DNA of 64,000 nt from Gammaproteobacteria bacterium (GTDB lineage: Bacteria; Pseudomonadota; Gammaproteobacteria; Ga0077536): positions 1 to 64,000 of the forward strand of contig JACPPA010000034.1 in NCBI GenBank assembly GCA_016191285.1, read 5' to 3'. Below, piece after piece: positions 56,364 through 64,000 of this stretch; the stretch's first letter is position 1; every line of letters begins with the position of its first letter. Both the position numbers and the translations under genes were made by a program. The notes beneath the pieces are model-generated. The model was not told the DNA's origin. It worked only from the letters and a program-made list of their open reading frames with translations, and searched no databases.

Positions 56364-58541
56364 ATGCCTACAATCTCGAGTTCATGGCGGCGTAACGTGG
56401 CATTGCCAGTCATGCTGTTGAGCAGCGCGCTTCGCGTGGTTAGTGCCGATGTGACGCCGTGGAATAATCCGTATCCCGCCGATAACGCCGCAAAATCCAT
56501 TCTATATTCGGTGTTCCAAGAGCGCCCTAAGCATCTCGACCCAGTATCTTCATATAGTGAAAACGAGGCAGTGTTTACTGGACAAATCTATGAACCGCCG
56601 CTGCAATATCATTTCCTAAAACGGCCCTATGAATTGATCCCGCTCACCGCCACGGCAGTTCCCGAAGCGCAGTATTTCGATGCCAGGGGTAAGCGCCTGC
56701 CGGACGCCACGGACGAGCAAGCCGTGGCCAAAGTGATTTATCGAATTACCCTGCGACCCGGAATCACCTTCGCGCCACATCCTGCTTTCGCACGACGGCC
56801 TGACGGCAGCTACTACTATCACGCGCTGTCGCCGGAGATTACACAACGCGCGTTCACACTCAATGCATTTCCCGAGACGGGCACACGAGAATTGATCGCG
56901 GATGATTACGTCTATGAGATCAAACGTCTGGCGCATCCCCATTTACATTCACCCGTAGCAAGCTTTCTTGGTAAATACATCACGGGGCTTAATGCACTGG
57001 CGCGCGAGCTTCGACATCGCACCTATGGCAAAGCGGAATTTATTGATCTGCGAGCGTTTGATTTATTAGGCGCGCGAGTCATCGATCGCTATACCTTCGA
57101 AATTACGCTGTCGAAACCGTATCCGCAGTTCGTTTATTGGCTGGCGATGTCCTTCTTTGCGCCGGTGCCGTGGGAGGCTGATGCGTTTTATTCGCAACCC
57201 GGCATGGCTGAACATAATCTCACCTTGGAATGGTATCCGGTGGGCACCGGACCGTATGTATTGAACGAGAACAATCCGAACCGACGGATGGTGTTGCGTC
57301 GTAATCCGAATTTTCATTTAGAAACCTATCCCGACGCCGGCGAACCCAGTGATGGTGCGCACGGCTGGCTCGCGCAGGCGGGTCAGCGCCTGCCGTTTAT
57401 CGACGAAGTCCATTTCATGCTGGAAAAGGAAGACATCCCGGAATGGAATAAATTTCAGCAGGGCTATTACGACACCTCCGGGATCGCGCCCGACGGTTTC
57501 GATCAAGCGATTCGGGTGGGACCGACTGGTCAACCGGAATTAACCGATACGATGCGCGCGCACGATGTGCGCCTCGCCATAACCACGCAGCCGTCGCTCA
57601 ACTACATCGGCTTCAATATGTTGGATCCGGTGGTTGGCGGTAACGATCGCCGCGCGCGCCTGCTGCGCCGCGCGCTGTCGATCGCGTTCGACACCGAAGA
57701 GCTAATTTCGATCTTCGGTAATGGTCGCGGGATCCCGGCGCAGGGTCCAATTCCGCCCGGAATATTCGGTTTCAAGGAGGCGGAAGCGGGCGTCAATCCG
57801 TTGGTCTATGATTGGCGTCAAGGGCGCGCAGTTCGCAAGTCCCTTGACCAGGCGCGTCACTATCTCGCTCAAGCGGGCTATCCGGGCGGTCGCGATCCCG
57901 CCAGTGGCAAGCCACTCGTTCTATATTTTGATGCCGCCACCACGGGTCCTGATCTGAAGTCACAGTTCAGTTGGTACCGTAAGCAATTCGAGAAACTCGG
58001 CCTCGAGCTGGTGGTTCGCAGTACCGACTACAATCGGTTCCAAGAGAAAATGCATAAGGGCGATGCCCAGATCTATAGCTGGGGTTGGAATGCCGATTAT
58101 CCGGATCCGGAAAATTTTCTGTTCTTGCTTTACGGACCTAATGGCAAGGTTCGACATCAAGGCGAAAACGCGTCGAACTATGCAAATCCGGCCTATGACG
58201 CGCTGTTCCAGCGCATGCGCGTACTGCCGAATGGCGCCGAGCGCCAACGCATCATCGACCAAATGGTCGCGCTCGTGCGCGAGGATAGCCCCTGGATCTG
58301 GGGTTTTCATCCGCAAGCATTCACGCTCTATCACCAATGGGTTGGCAATGCGAAACCGAACCTGTTGGCGCGCAACAGCCTCAAATATCGCACGGTGGAT
58401 CCAGTTCTGCGGGCGGTTAAACGGCGCGAATGGAATCCGCCGCGGCTATGGCCGTTGCTACTGGTGCTGATTGCCGCCGTTGTAAGCATAGTGCCGGCAG
58501 TGTTGGTCTATAGACGGCGCCGTTACGCCACCGCGTTATGA
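56364..58541 (+). CDS. ABC transporter solute-binding protein (SBP family 5) with C-terminal membrane anchor
   Basis: A 725-residue protein. A signal peptide of about 29 residues (to SA-DV) precedes a family 5 peptide/nickel-binding fold, including YPVGTGPYVLNENNPNRRMV and ALSIAFDTEELI. Unusually, it ends in a hydrophobic helix (LWPLLLVLIAAVVSIVPAVL, about 695-715) plus RRRR, so the receptor is tethered to the inner membrane instead of being free or lipidated. It is longer than typical OppA/DppA (about 540). It overlaps the permease gene by 4 bases and heads the operon. Confidence 0.87.
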   Translation: MPTISSSWRRNVALPVMLLSSALRVVSADVTPWNNPYPADNAAKSILYSVFQERPKHLDPVSSYSENEAVFTGQIYEPPLQYHFLKRPYELIPLTATAVPEAQYFDARGKRLPDATDEQAVAKVIYRITLRPGITFAPHPAFARRPDGSYYYHALSPEITQRAFTLNAFPETGTRELIADDYVYEIKRLAHPHLHSPVASFLGKYITGLNALARELRHRTYGKAEFIDLRAFDLLGARVIDRYTFEITLSKPYPQFVYWLAMSFFAPVPWEADAFYSQPGMAEHNLTLEWYPVGTGPYVLNENNPNRRMVLRRNPNFHLETYPDAGEPSDGAHGWLAQAGQRLPFIDEVHFMLEKEDIPEWNKFQQGYYDTSGIAPDGFDQAIRVGPTGQPELTDTMRAHDVRLAITTQPSLNYIGFNMLDPVVGGNDRRARLLRRALSIAFDTEELISIFGNGRGIPAQGPIPPGIFGFKEAEAGVNPLVYDWRQGRAVRKSLDQARHYLAQAGYPGGRDPASGKPLVLYFDAATTGPDLKSQFSWYRKQFEKLGLELVVRSTDYNRFQEKMHKGDAQIYSWGWNADYPDPENFLFLLYGPNGKVRHQGENASNYANPAYDALFQRMRVLPNGAERQRIIDQMVALVREDSPWIWGFHPQAFTLYHQWVGNAKPNLLARNSLKYRTVDPVLRAVKRREWNPPRLWPLLLVLIAAVVSIVPAVLVYRRRRYATAL

Positions 58542-59521
58542 CGGCTTATTTGATTCGTCGACTGTGTTACGTCCTGCCTATTCTGATTGGAGTCAACCTC
58601 ATCACCTTCGTGCTCTTTTTCGTCGTCAATTCGCCCGATGACATGGCGCGAATGCATTTGGGCGAGCGCCGCGTCACACAAGCTGCGGTCGATAAATGGA
58701 AGGAAGAGCACGATTATGCGCGGCCGCTATTTTGGAATGCGAACGTCGACGGCACTGCGCGCGTCACGGACACGATTTTCTATCGGCGTTCGATCGAGCT
58801 TTTTTTGTTTAAGTTCGGCCAATCGGACGATGGCCGCGACATCGGGTATGACATCCGGCAGCGCATGGGACCCAGTCTCGCCATCGCACTCCCGGTATTA
58901 ATGGTCGAGCTATTGGTGACCGTGACCTTAGGTTTACTGGTCGCGGTACTGCGCGGGACCTATTTCGATCGGTGGATAGCCCTTGTCTGTGTCGCGCTGA
59001 TGTCGGTATCGGGATTGTTCTACATCGTCGGGGCGCAGTATTTGATCGCTAAACTATTGCGCATCGTCCCGATCTCCGGCTTCACACCAGGACTCGCCGC
59101 GGCTAAATTTGTCGCCCTCCCCATTGCCGTACAGGTTCTCGCGGCCCTCGGCGCCAATGTGCGTTGGTATCGCACCGTGTTCTTAGAAGAAATTGAAAAG
59201 GAGTACGTGCGAACCGCGTGGGCCAAGGGCTTGTCGGAAAGCGCGGTGATGACGCGCCATGTCTTGCGCAATGCGTTATTGCCGTTGATCACGGCAATCG
59301 TCGTGACCTTACCCAGTCTATTTCTCGGCAGCCTGATTACCGAATCGTTTTTCGCCATCCCGGGTCTCGGCAGTTATACGATTGATGCGTTACAAAGTCA
59401 GGACTTCGCAATCGTCCGTTCGATGGTTTTTCTAGGCGCGGTACTTTATATCGTGGGCCTGTTGCTGACCGATATCGCGTACGCATGGGCTGATCCGCGC
59501 CTGCGCTTTGGTGAGGCGTAG
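58538..59521 (+). CDS. ABC transporter permease (DppB/OppB-like)
   Basis: A 327-residue inner-membrane permease with about six TM helices. The N-terminus MTAYLIRRLCYVLPILIGVN is typical of the OppB family, and the EAA-like loop EYVRTAWAKGLSESAVMTRH contacts the ATPase. With the second permease it forms the transmembrane path for a peptide-like solute. Confidence 0.9.
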   Translation: MTAYLIRRLCYVLPILIGVNLITFVLFFVVNSPDDMARMHLGERRVTQAAVDKWKEEHDYARPLFWNANVDGTARVTDTIFYRRSIELFLFKFGQSDDGRDIGYDIRQRMGPSLAIALPVLMVELLVTVTLGLLVAVLRGTYFDRWIALVCVALMSVSGLFYIVGAQYLIAKLLRIVPISGFTPGLAAAKFVALPIAVQVLAALGANVRWYRTVFLEEIEKEYVRTAWAKGLSESAVMTRHVLRNALLPLITAIVVTLPSLFLGSLITESFFAIPGLGSYTIDALQSQDFAIVRSMVFLGAVLYIVGLLLTDIAYAWADPRLRFGEA

Positions 59522-59525
59522 CGGC

Positions 59526-60866
59526 ATGTCGTTCACGCTGTATCCGACTGACGCGTTGTTCCTGATTATCGTCGCAAGCGGCACGGCATACTTCACCTAC
59601 CTACGTCGCGACGCGCAACTGCGCGCCCAGTGGCGCCAGGTGCTCGTGAACCCGCTTGGCGCCAGCGCCGCCGTCGTGCTGAGCCTTTACCTCGCCATCG
59701 GACTATGCGATTCAGTGCGCGTTACGCGCGGTAACGAAATTTTAAGCCTGCTCGATATTATCGCCGCGCCCTTGCGTACGCAGGTCGAGATGACCTACTC
59801 GGCGCCGTTCGCGAGCACCGGATTTGTCATGGAATCGAGTTATGCGGCGGACGGTTCGCTGCATCGAGATTTCCCACGCTTACGCTACGGTGGCGCGCTC
59901 TTGTCGGATCCCGCGAGTCAACGCGCGGGCGATCTCGTGCAGCGGTTATTCGCAGGGGTAGCGTTGGGCGCACTCGGGTCAGGCGCAATCTATTGGTTGC
60001 TTGGCGGTTGGCGGAGAGACGCTGGCGGCGCGCACCGCGGATCGCTCCCGCGCGGTCGATCGTGCTGGCCGTGGTTGGTGCTTGCCGGTGTCGGTATGGG
60101 CGCCGGCGTACTCACAACCGTCGCACCGTATTACCACGTCTTCGGTACCGACAAAGTCGGCATGGATGTCCTGTATCAAACCCTGAAGAGTATTCGCACT
60201 GGTTTGGTGATCGGTACGGTGACGACGCTTATTAGCTTGCCGCTCGCGATCGGCCTCGGACTCGCTGCAGGTTATTTTCGCGGTTGGGTCGATGATTGCG
60301 TGCAGTATTTGTATACGACCTTGTCCTCGGTTCCCGGCGTGCTGTTAGTCGCCGCCGCCGCGCTCTCGCTTGACGCGTACATGGCTCGCCACACCGCCAG
60401 CCTGACCTCCTTGGAAGCGCGTGCCGATCTCAAATTGCTGGGCTTGTGCGTGGTGCTCGGCGCGACGGGTTGGACTAGCCTGTGTCGATTGTTGCGCGCC
60501 GAAGTTTTGAAACTAAGCGCCGTGGATTTCGTCACGGCGGCGCGTGCGCTCGGCGTGAGCCCAATGATGATATTGTTCCGTCATCTCCTGCCGAATACCT
60601 TACATCTGGTCGTCATCACCACCGTGTTGGACTTTAGCGGCTTGGTCCTCGCGGAAGCGGTGTTAACCTACATCGATATCGGCGTTGATCCGAGCATGAA
60701 CAGTTGGGGCAACATGATTAATAGCGCCCGCCTCGATCTGGCGCGTGAGCCGTTGGTATGGTGGTCGCTGTTCGCGGCTTTTTCCAGCATGTTCGTGTTG
60801 GTCCTGGCCGCGAATTTATTCGCCGATGTGGTGCGCGATGCGTTCGACCCACGGTTGCACGAGTAA
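59526..60866 (+). CDS. ABC transporter permease (DppC/OppC-like), extended
   Basis: A 446-residue permease, longer than the usual ~300. The ATG at 59526 is preferred to an upstream GTG because GTGAGG serves as ribosome site. Extra N-terminal TM helices and a periplasmic loop (to about residue 160) precede the canonical core: GMDVLYQTLKSIRTGLVIGT, DCVQYLYTTLSSVPGVLLVA and the EAA loop VTAARALGVSPMMILFRHLL. The extended architecture resembles YejE-like permeases. Confidence 0.87.
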   Translation: MSFTLYPTDALFLIIVASGTAYFTYLRRDAQLRAQWRQVLVNPLGASAAVVLSLYLAIGLCDSVRVTRGNEILSLLDIIAAPLRTQVEMTYSAPFASTGFVMESSYAADGSLHRDFPRLRYGGALLSDPASQRAGDLVQRLFAGVALGALGSGAIYWLLGGWRRDAGGAHRGSLPRGRSCWPWLVLAGVGMGAGVLTTVAPYYHVFGTDKVGMDVLYQTLKSIRTGLVIGTVTTLISLPLAIGLGLAAGYFRGWVDDCVQYLYTTLSSVPGVLLVAAAALSLDAYMARHTASLTSLEARADLKLLGLCVVLGATGWTSLCRLLRAEVLKLSAVDFVTAARALGVSPMMILFRHLLPNTLHLVVITTVLDFSGLVLAEAVLTYIDIGVDPSMNSWGNMINSARLDLAREPLVWWSLFAAFSSMFVLVLAANLFADVVRDAFDPRLHE

Positions 60867-60873
60867 TCGCTTG

Positions 60874-62487
60874 ATGAAATCACTGCTCGAAGTCACCGAC
60901 TTAAGCATCGAATTCGGTGTGCCTCTGGATCCCCAGCGCGTGGTCTGCGAGGTGAGCTTCAGTGTCGCCGCCGGAGAAACGGTGGTCGTGGTTGGCGAGT
61001 CGGGCAGTGGAAAATCGATAACCGCGCTCGGCATTGCGAGATTACTGCCCAGTTCGGCGCGCGTTACCAGCGGAGTCGTGCGCCTCGATGGCATCGATTT
61101 ATTGCGCCTTCCGGCCTACCAAATGTGTGGGGTTCGCGGAGCACGGATTGGTTTTGTTTTTCAGGAACCCCAATCGGCATTGAATCCGGTGCTGTCGATT
61201 GGCGCACAAATCGGGGAAGCCGTGACACGGCATCAGGGGCTCCACGGACGGGTACGCGCGGCGCGTGTCGAGCAGCTACTGGAAGCGGTTGGGATCGACG
61301 ATCCAGCGCGTCGGCGTGGCGAATATCCCCATCAATATTCCGGCGGCATGAAGCAGCGCGCCATGCTCGCGATGGCGCTGGCGGGACAACCGCAACTCCT
61401 CATTGCCGATGAACCGACGACCGCGCTCGATGTCACGGTCCAAGCGCAGATCCTGTCCTTATTAAAATCGCTCCAGCAATCGTCCGCGATGGGCATGTTG
61501 TTTATTACGCATGATCTCGCGGTGGCTTACCAAATTGCCGATCGAGTACTCGTGATGAAGGCGGGGCAGATCGTCGAATCGGGGACTCGCCACGCGCTAT
61601 TTGCGCGTCCGGCGCATCCGTATACCCAACACTTATTAGCGGTGTCGCCGCGCATTGGGTCGACGGCGAAGGCGGCAGTCGGCGTTGTCGCGGCCGCTGG
61701 CCCGTTACTCGACGTGCGCGGGCTGTCGATTCGTTATCCGTTGAAACGCGGCGTGTTGCAGCGTGTCGTCGGCCACGTCGCGGCGGTTGAAGATGTCAGT
61801 TTGAGTCTGAATGCGGGTGAGACGCTGGCTGTGGTCGGCGAGTCCGGTTCGGGTAAAACCACGCTCGCACGCGGCATACTCCGCTTGCTCGAGGTGAGTC
61901 ACGGTAGCGTGAGATTTCATAACGAGGATTTCATGGCCTTGACGAACCAGGCATTACGATCGCGCCGCCGCGCCCTACAGATCGTATTCCAGGACCCGTA
62001 TGCCTCCATGAATCCACGTCTGACGGTCCGACAAATTGTCCTTGAGGGCCTAACCACACACGGTCTCGGAAACACGCGTGATGAACGCGAAGATCGAGTT
62101 GACGAAGTTTTAAGCTGGGTCGGCCTCGAGCCGGCGCATAAAGGTCGCTATCCGCATGAATTTTCGGGCGGTCAACGGCAGCGGATCTGTATCGCGCGGG
62201 CGCTTGCGGTCGAGCCAGAAATTCTGGTGTGTGACGAGCCGACGAGCGCGCTCGATGTCTCGGTGCAAGACCAAGTCTTGAAGCTATTACGTTCTTTGCA
62301 AGAACGCTTCGGCCTCGCCTATTTGTTTATCACTCATAACCTTGCGGTGGTCGCCGAAATTGCCGATCGAGTCGTGGTGATGCACCGCGGCCGCGTGGTT
62401 GAATCAGGCTCCTGCGCCGACGTGTTGAATTCGCCATCCCATCCGTACACGCAGTCATTGGTGGCCGCCGTTCCGAGAATTCCTTAG
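60874..62487 (+). CDS. fused double ABC ATPase (DppD-DppF-like)
   Basis: A 537-residue protein holding two ATPase domains. The first has Walker A GESGSGKSITALG, signature YSGGMKQR and Walker B LLIADEPTTALD. The second (from about 285) has GESGSGKTTLARG, FSGGQRQR and EILVCDEPTSALD. Both keep all motifs, so both sites should hydrolyse ATP. Fusion resembles YejF and GsiA. It energises import through the two permeases. The ATG at 60874 is used; the frame is open to 60745 inside the previous gene. Confidence 0.9.
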   Translation: MKSLLEVTDLSIEFGVPLDPQRVVCEVSFSVAAGETVVVVGESGSGKSITALGIARLLPSSARVTSGVVRLDGIDLLRLPAYQMCGVRGARIGFVFQEPQSALNPVLSIGAQIGEAVTRHQGLHGRVRAARVEQLLEAVGIDDPARRRGEYPHQYSGGMKQRAMLAMALAGQPQLLIADEPTTALDVTVQAQILSLLKSLQQSSAMGMLFITHDLAVAYQIADRVLVMKAGQIVESGTRHALFARPAHPYTQHLLAVSPRIGSTAKAAVGVVAAAGPLLDVRGLSIRYPLKRGVLQRVVGHVAAVEDVSLSLNAGETLAVVGESGSGKTTLARGILRLLEVSHGSVRFHNEDFMALTNQALRSRRRALQIVFQDPYASMNPRLTVRQIVLEGLTTHGLGNTRDEREDRVDEVLSWVGLEPAHKGRYPHEFSGGQRQRICIARALAVEPEILVCDEPTSALDVSVQDQVLKLLRSLQERFGLAYLFITHNLAVVAEIADRVVVMHRGRVVESGSCADVLNSPSHPYTQSLVAAVPRIP

Positions 62488-63851
62488 TGACGCGGACCGC
62501 ATTGGCGCGTGATCTGATTGCGTTGTTGCGCGTCGGTTGGCCGCTCGTCCTGAATAATCTGTTTAGCATTGGCGTCAATGTGGCCGACACCTTGATGGTG
62601 GGGCGTCTCGGTGCGACGCAGTTGGCGGCGCTGTCCATCGGGTCGAGTTTGTGGATTGGGATTTTCTTGGCGGGATTGGGTGTGATCATGGCCTTAGGCC
62701 CGACCGTCGCCCAACACTACGGCGCGCAGCGCCTGCACGAGATCGGACACGATACGCGGCAAGCTATTTGGCTCGCGTTGGTGTTATCCGGGCTCGTTAT
62801 CGGCGTCATGCATAGCGTTGCTCCGTTGCTTGCCTGGCTTGCGATTGACCCGGCGGTAAGTACGCTCGCTGAAGCCTATCTGCGTGCGCTGTCCTACGGT
62901 GTCCCGGGCCTCTATCTGTATCACGTCATGCGCCAAATGAACGAAGGCATCGGGCGCACGTTGCCCATCATGTTCGTGATGGCGATCGCGCTGGTACTGA
63001 ATGTGGCGCTTAGTTACTGCTTTATTTTTGGCGCGTGCAATGTGCGGCGTCTTGGTGTTATTGGCTCGGGCGTTGGCAGCAGCATGAGCTATTGGTGCAT
63101 GTTCCTGATGATTGCCCTCTACACTTGGTACCATCCGTACTATCAACGCTTTAATTTATGGACCCGCGTCCAACCACCCGACCGGTCGGCCATGGCCCGG
63201 CTACTCGGATTAGGGGGACCCATAGGACTGTCATTGATGCTGCAGGCCGGTTTATTTACCGCGCTGGCGCTGTTGATGGGGACGCTTGGGAAAGAGTACG
63301 CAGCCGCGCATCAAATCACGCTTAACTATGCGGGGCTGGTATTCATGCTGCCGTTGGGTCTCGCCTTCGCCACCGCGGTGCTGGTAGGTCAGGCAAGCGG
63401 TCGCGGGTGTCCCCTTGATGCGCGGCGGATTGGCTATCTCGGGGTTACGGTGTGTTGCACGGTGGCGACGACAGTCGGGATCGCGACTTACTTTTTAGCG
63501 CCGCACATTGCGCGCGCGTATACCCACGATCTAAGAGTCGCAGGTTTGGCCAGCTCCTTACTGACGATTTCCGCGATTTTGCAGATGGGCGATGGGACCC
63601 AAAGTGCCGCCGCAGGGGCGTTGCGCGGATTAAAAGACACGCGTGTGCCGATGCTATTGAACGGCGCGATCTATTGGGGGATTGGATTCGCCACGGCCTA
63701 CCTCCTGGGCGTTAAGTTGGGCTATGGTGCGCAGGGAATTTGGCTGGGGCTCGCGCTTGCGTTGTGTACTGCAGCCGTCACCCTGACGTTACGCTTTCGA
63801 CGCGTGGTCGGCTTGCACGTGGCGCGCGTCAACGGCCTCGCATCTCGTTAA
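62487..63851 (+). CDS. MATE-family multidrug/metabolite exporter
   Basis: A 454-residue protein with about 12 TM helices in two related halves. GWPLVLNNLFSIGVNVADTL, then MVGRLGATQLAALSIGSSLW, and the second-half GGPIGLSLMLQAGLFTALAL are MATE signatures (NorM-like). It is an antiporter driven by sodium ions or protons. Its GTG start shares one base with the ATPase stop, so translation is coupled to the ABC importer genes. A link between the imported and exported compound is possible. Confidence 0.9.
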   Translation: MTRTALARDLIALLRVGWPLVLNNLFSIGVNVADTLMVGRLGATQLAALSIGSSLWIGIFLAGLGVIMALGPTVAQHYGAQRLHEIGHDTRQAIWLALVLSGLVIGVMHSVAPLLAWLAIDPAVSTLAEAYLRALSYGVPGLYLYHVMRQMNEGIGRTLPIMFVMAIALVLNVALSYCFIFGACNVRRLGVIGSGVGSSMSYWCMFLMIALYTWYHPYYQRFNLWTRVQPPDRSAMARLLGLGGPIGLSLMLQAGLFTALALLMGTLGKEYAAAHQITLNYAGLVFMLPLGLAFATAVLVGQASGRGCPLDARRIGYLGVTVCCTVATTVGIATYFLAPHIARAYTHDLRVAGLASSLLTISAILQMGDGTQSAAAGALRGLKDTRVPMLLNGAIYWGIGFATAYLLGVKLGYGAQGIWLGLALALCTAAVTLTLRFRRVVGLHVARVNGLASR

Positions 63852-63958
63852 CGCGCGTGAACAATCTTTTAACAAGTAATGTATCCCGTGCCGGCCGGCG
63901 CGGCAGTCGAACGCGCATTTGGGTTAAGATTTCCACAAGCTATCGCCGTGACATAACG

Positions 63959-64000
63959 ATGACATTCCGAATTTTGCCGCTTCTAGCCTACGTGGGCGGA
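63959..64000 (+). CDS. start of a gene cut by the window end (putative)
   Basis: An ATG at 63959 opens a frame (MTFRILPLLAYVGG) that reads like the start of a signal or membrane segment. It runs off the window. The ribosome site is weak. Only 14 codons are visible. Confidence 0.3.
   Translation, partial: MTFRILPLLAYVGG

Overview
The window looks like a chromosomal segment of a gammaproteobacterium. The evidence is the block tRNA-Leu, tig, clpP, clpX, lon, hupB, tRNA-Val, tRNA-Asp, ppiD, together with fabI, fadIJ-type beta-oxidation genes, malate synthase G, hflKC and a QseBC-like two-component pair. The genome is moderately GC-rich by eye. Small palindromic repeats of the GGAGCGGCTTTAGCCGC type lie in many intergenic gaps. 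No genus can be named from this sequence alone.

Bases 1-1520 look like a remnant of an integron cassette array read on the minus strand. It holds a fragment of a BrnT-like toxin, a membrane-protein cassette, a convincing 61-bp attC site, and a HigBA-like toxin-antitoxin pair whose antitoxin stop codon lies inside the attC. No integrase is visible. Next to it (2075-2635) is the most striking gene of the window: an AhpD/carboxymuconolactone-decarboxylase-like protein whose single in-frame TGA replaces the second Cys of the CxxC redox motif, with a SECIS-like hairpin just downstream. This is a candidate selenoprotein.

Bases 2.7-31 kb are mainly catabolic: three acyl-CoA dehydrogenase-like proteins, a thiolase/FadJ pair, hydrolases, a class III CoA-transferase divergent from a ThDP decarboxylase, glutamate dehydrogenase, a sirtuin, an orphan hisC, an M20 amidohydrolase and a D-aminoacylase. 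Several secreted proteins, an EAL phosphodiesterase and a two-component system lie among them. A 161-bp MITE with 12-bp terminal inverted repeats and an 11-bp target duplication sits at 31686-31846, before a small signal-peptide protein with Pro/Glu/Ala/Asp-rich repeats.

Bases 32-46 kb carry a glycosyltransferase, a polysaccharide deacetylase and malate synthase G. They also carry a Wzz-type chain-length regulator whose cytoplasmic C-terminus resembles a degenerate tyrosine recombinase. After hflKC comes a three-gene soluble diiron monooxygenase operon (alpha, beta, MmoB-like) with no reductase gene, then a 3-oxoacid CoA-transferase pair. Bases 46.9-56.3 kb are the proteostasis block plus fabI. 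From 56.4 to 63.9 kb there is one tightly overlapping operon: a membrane-anchored peptide-type solute-binding protein, two permeases, a fused double ATPase and a MATE exporter.
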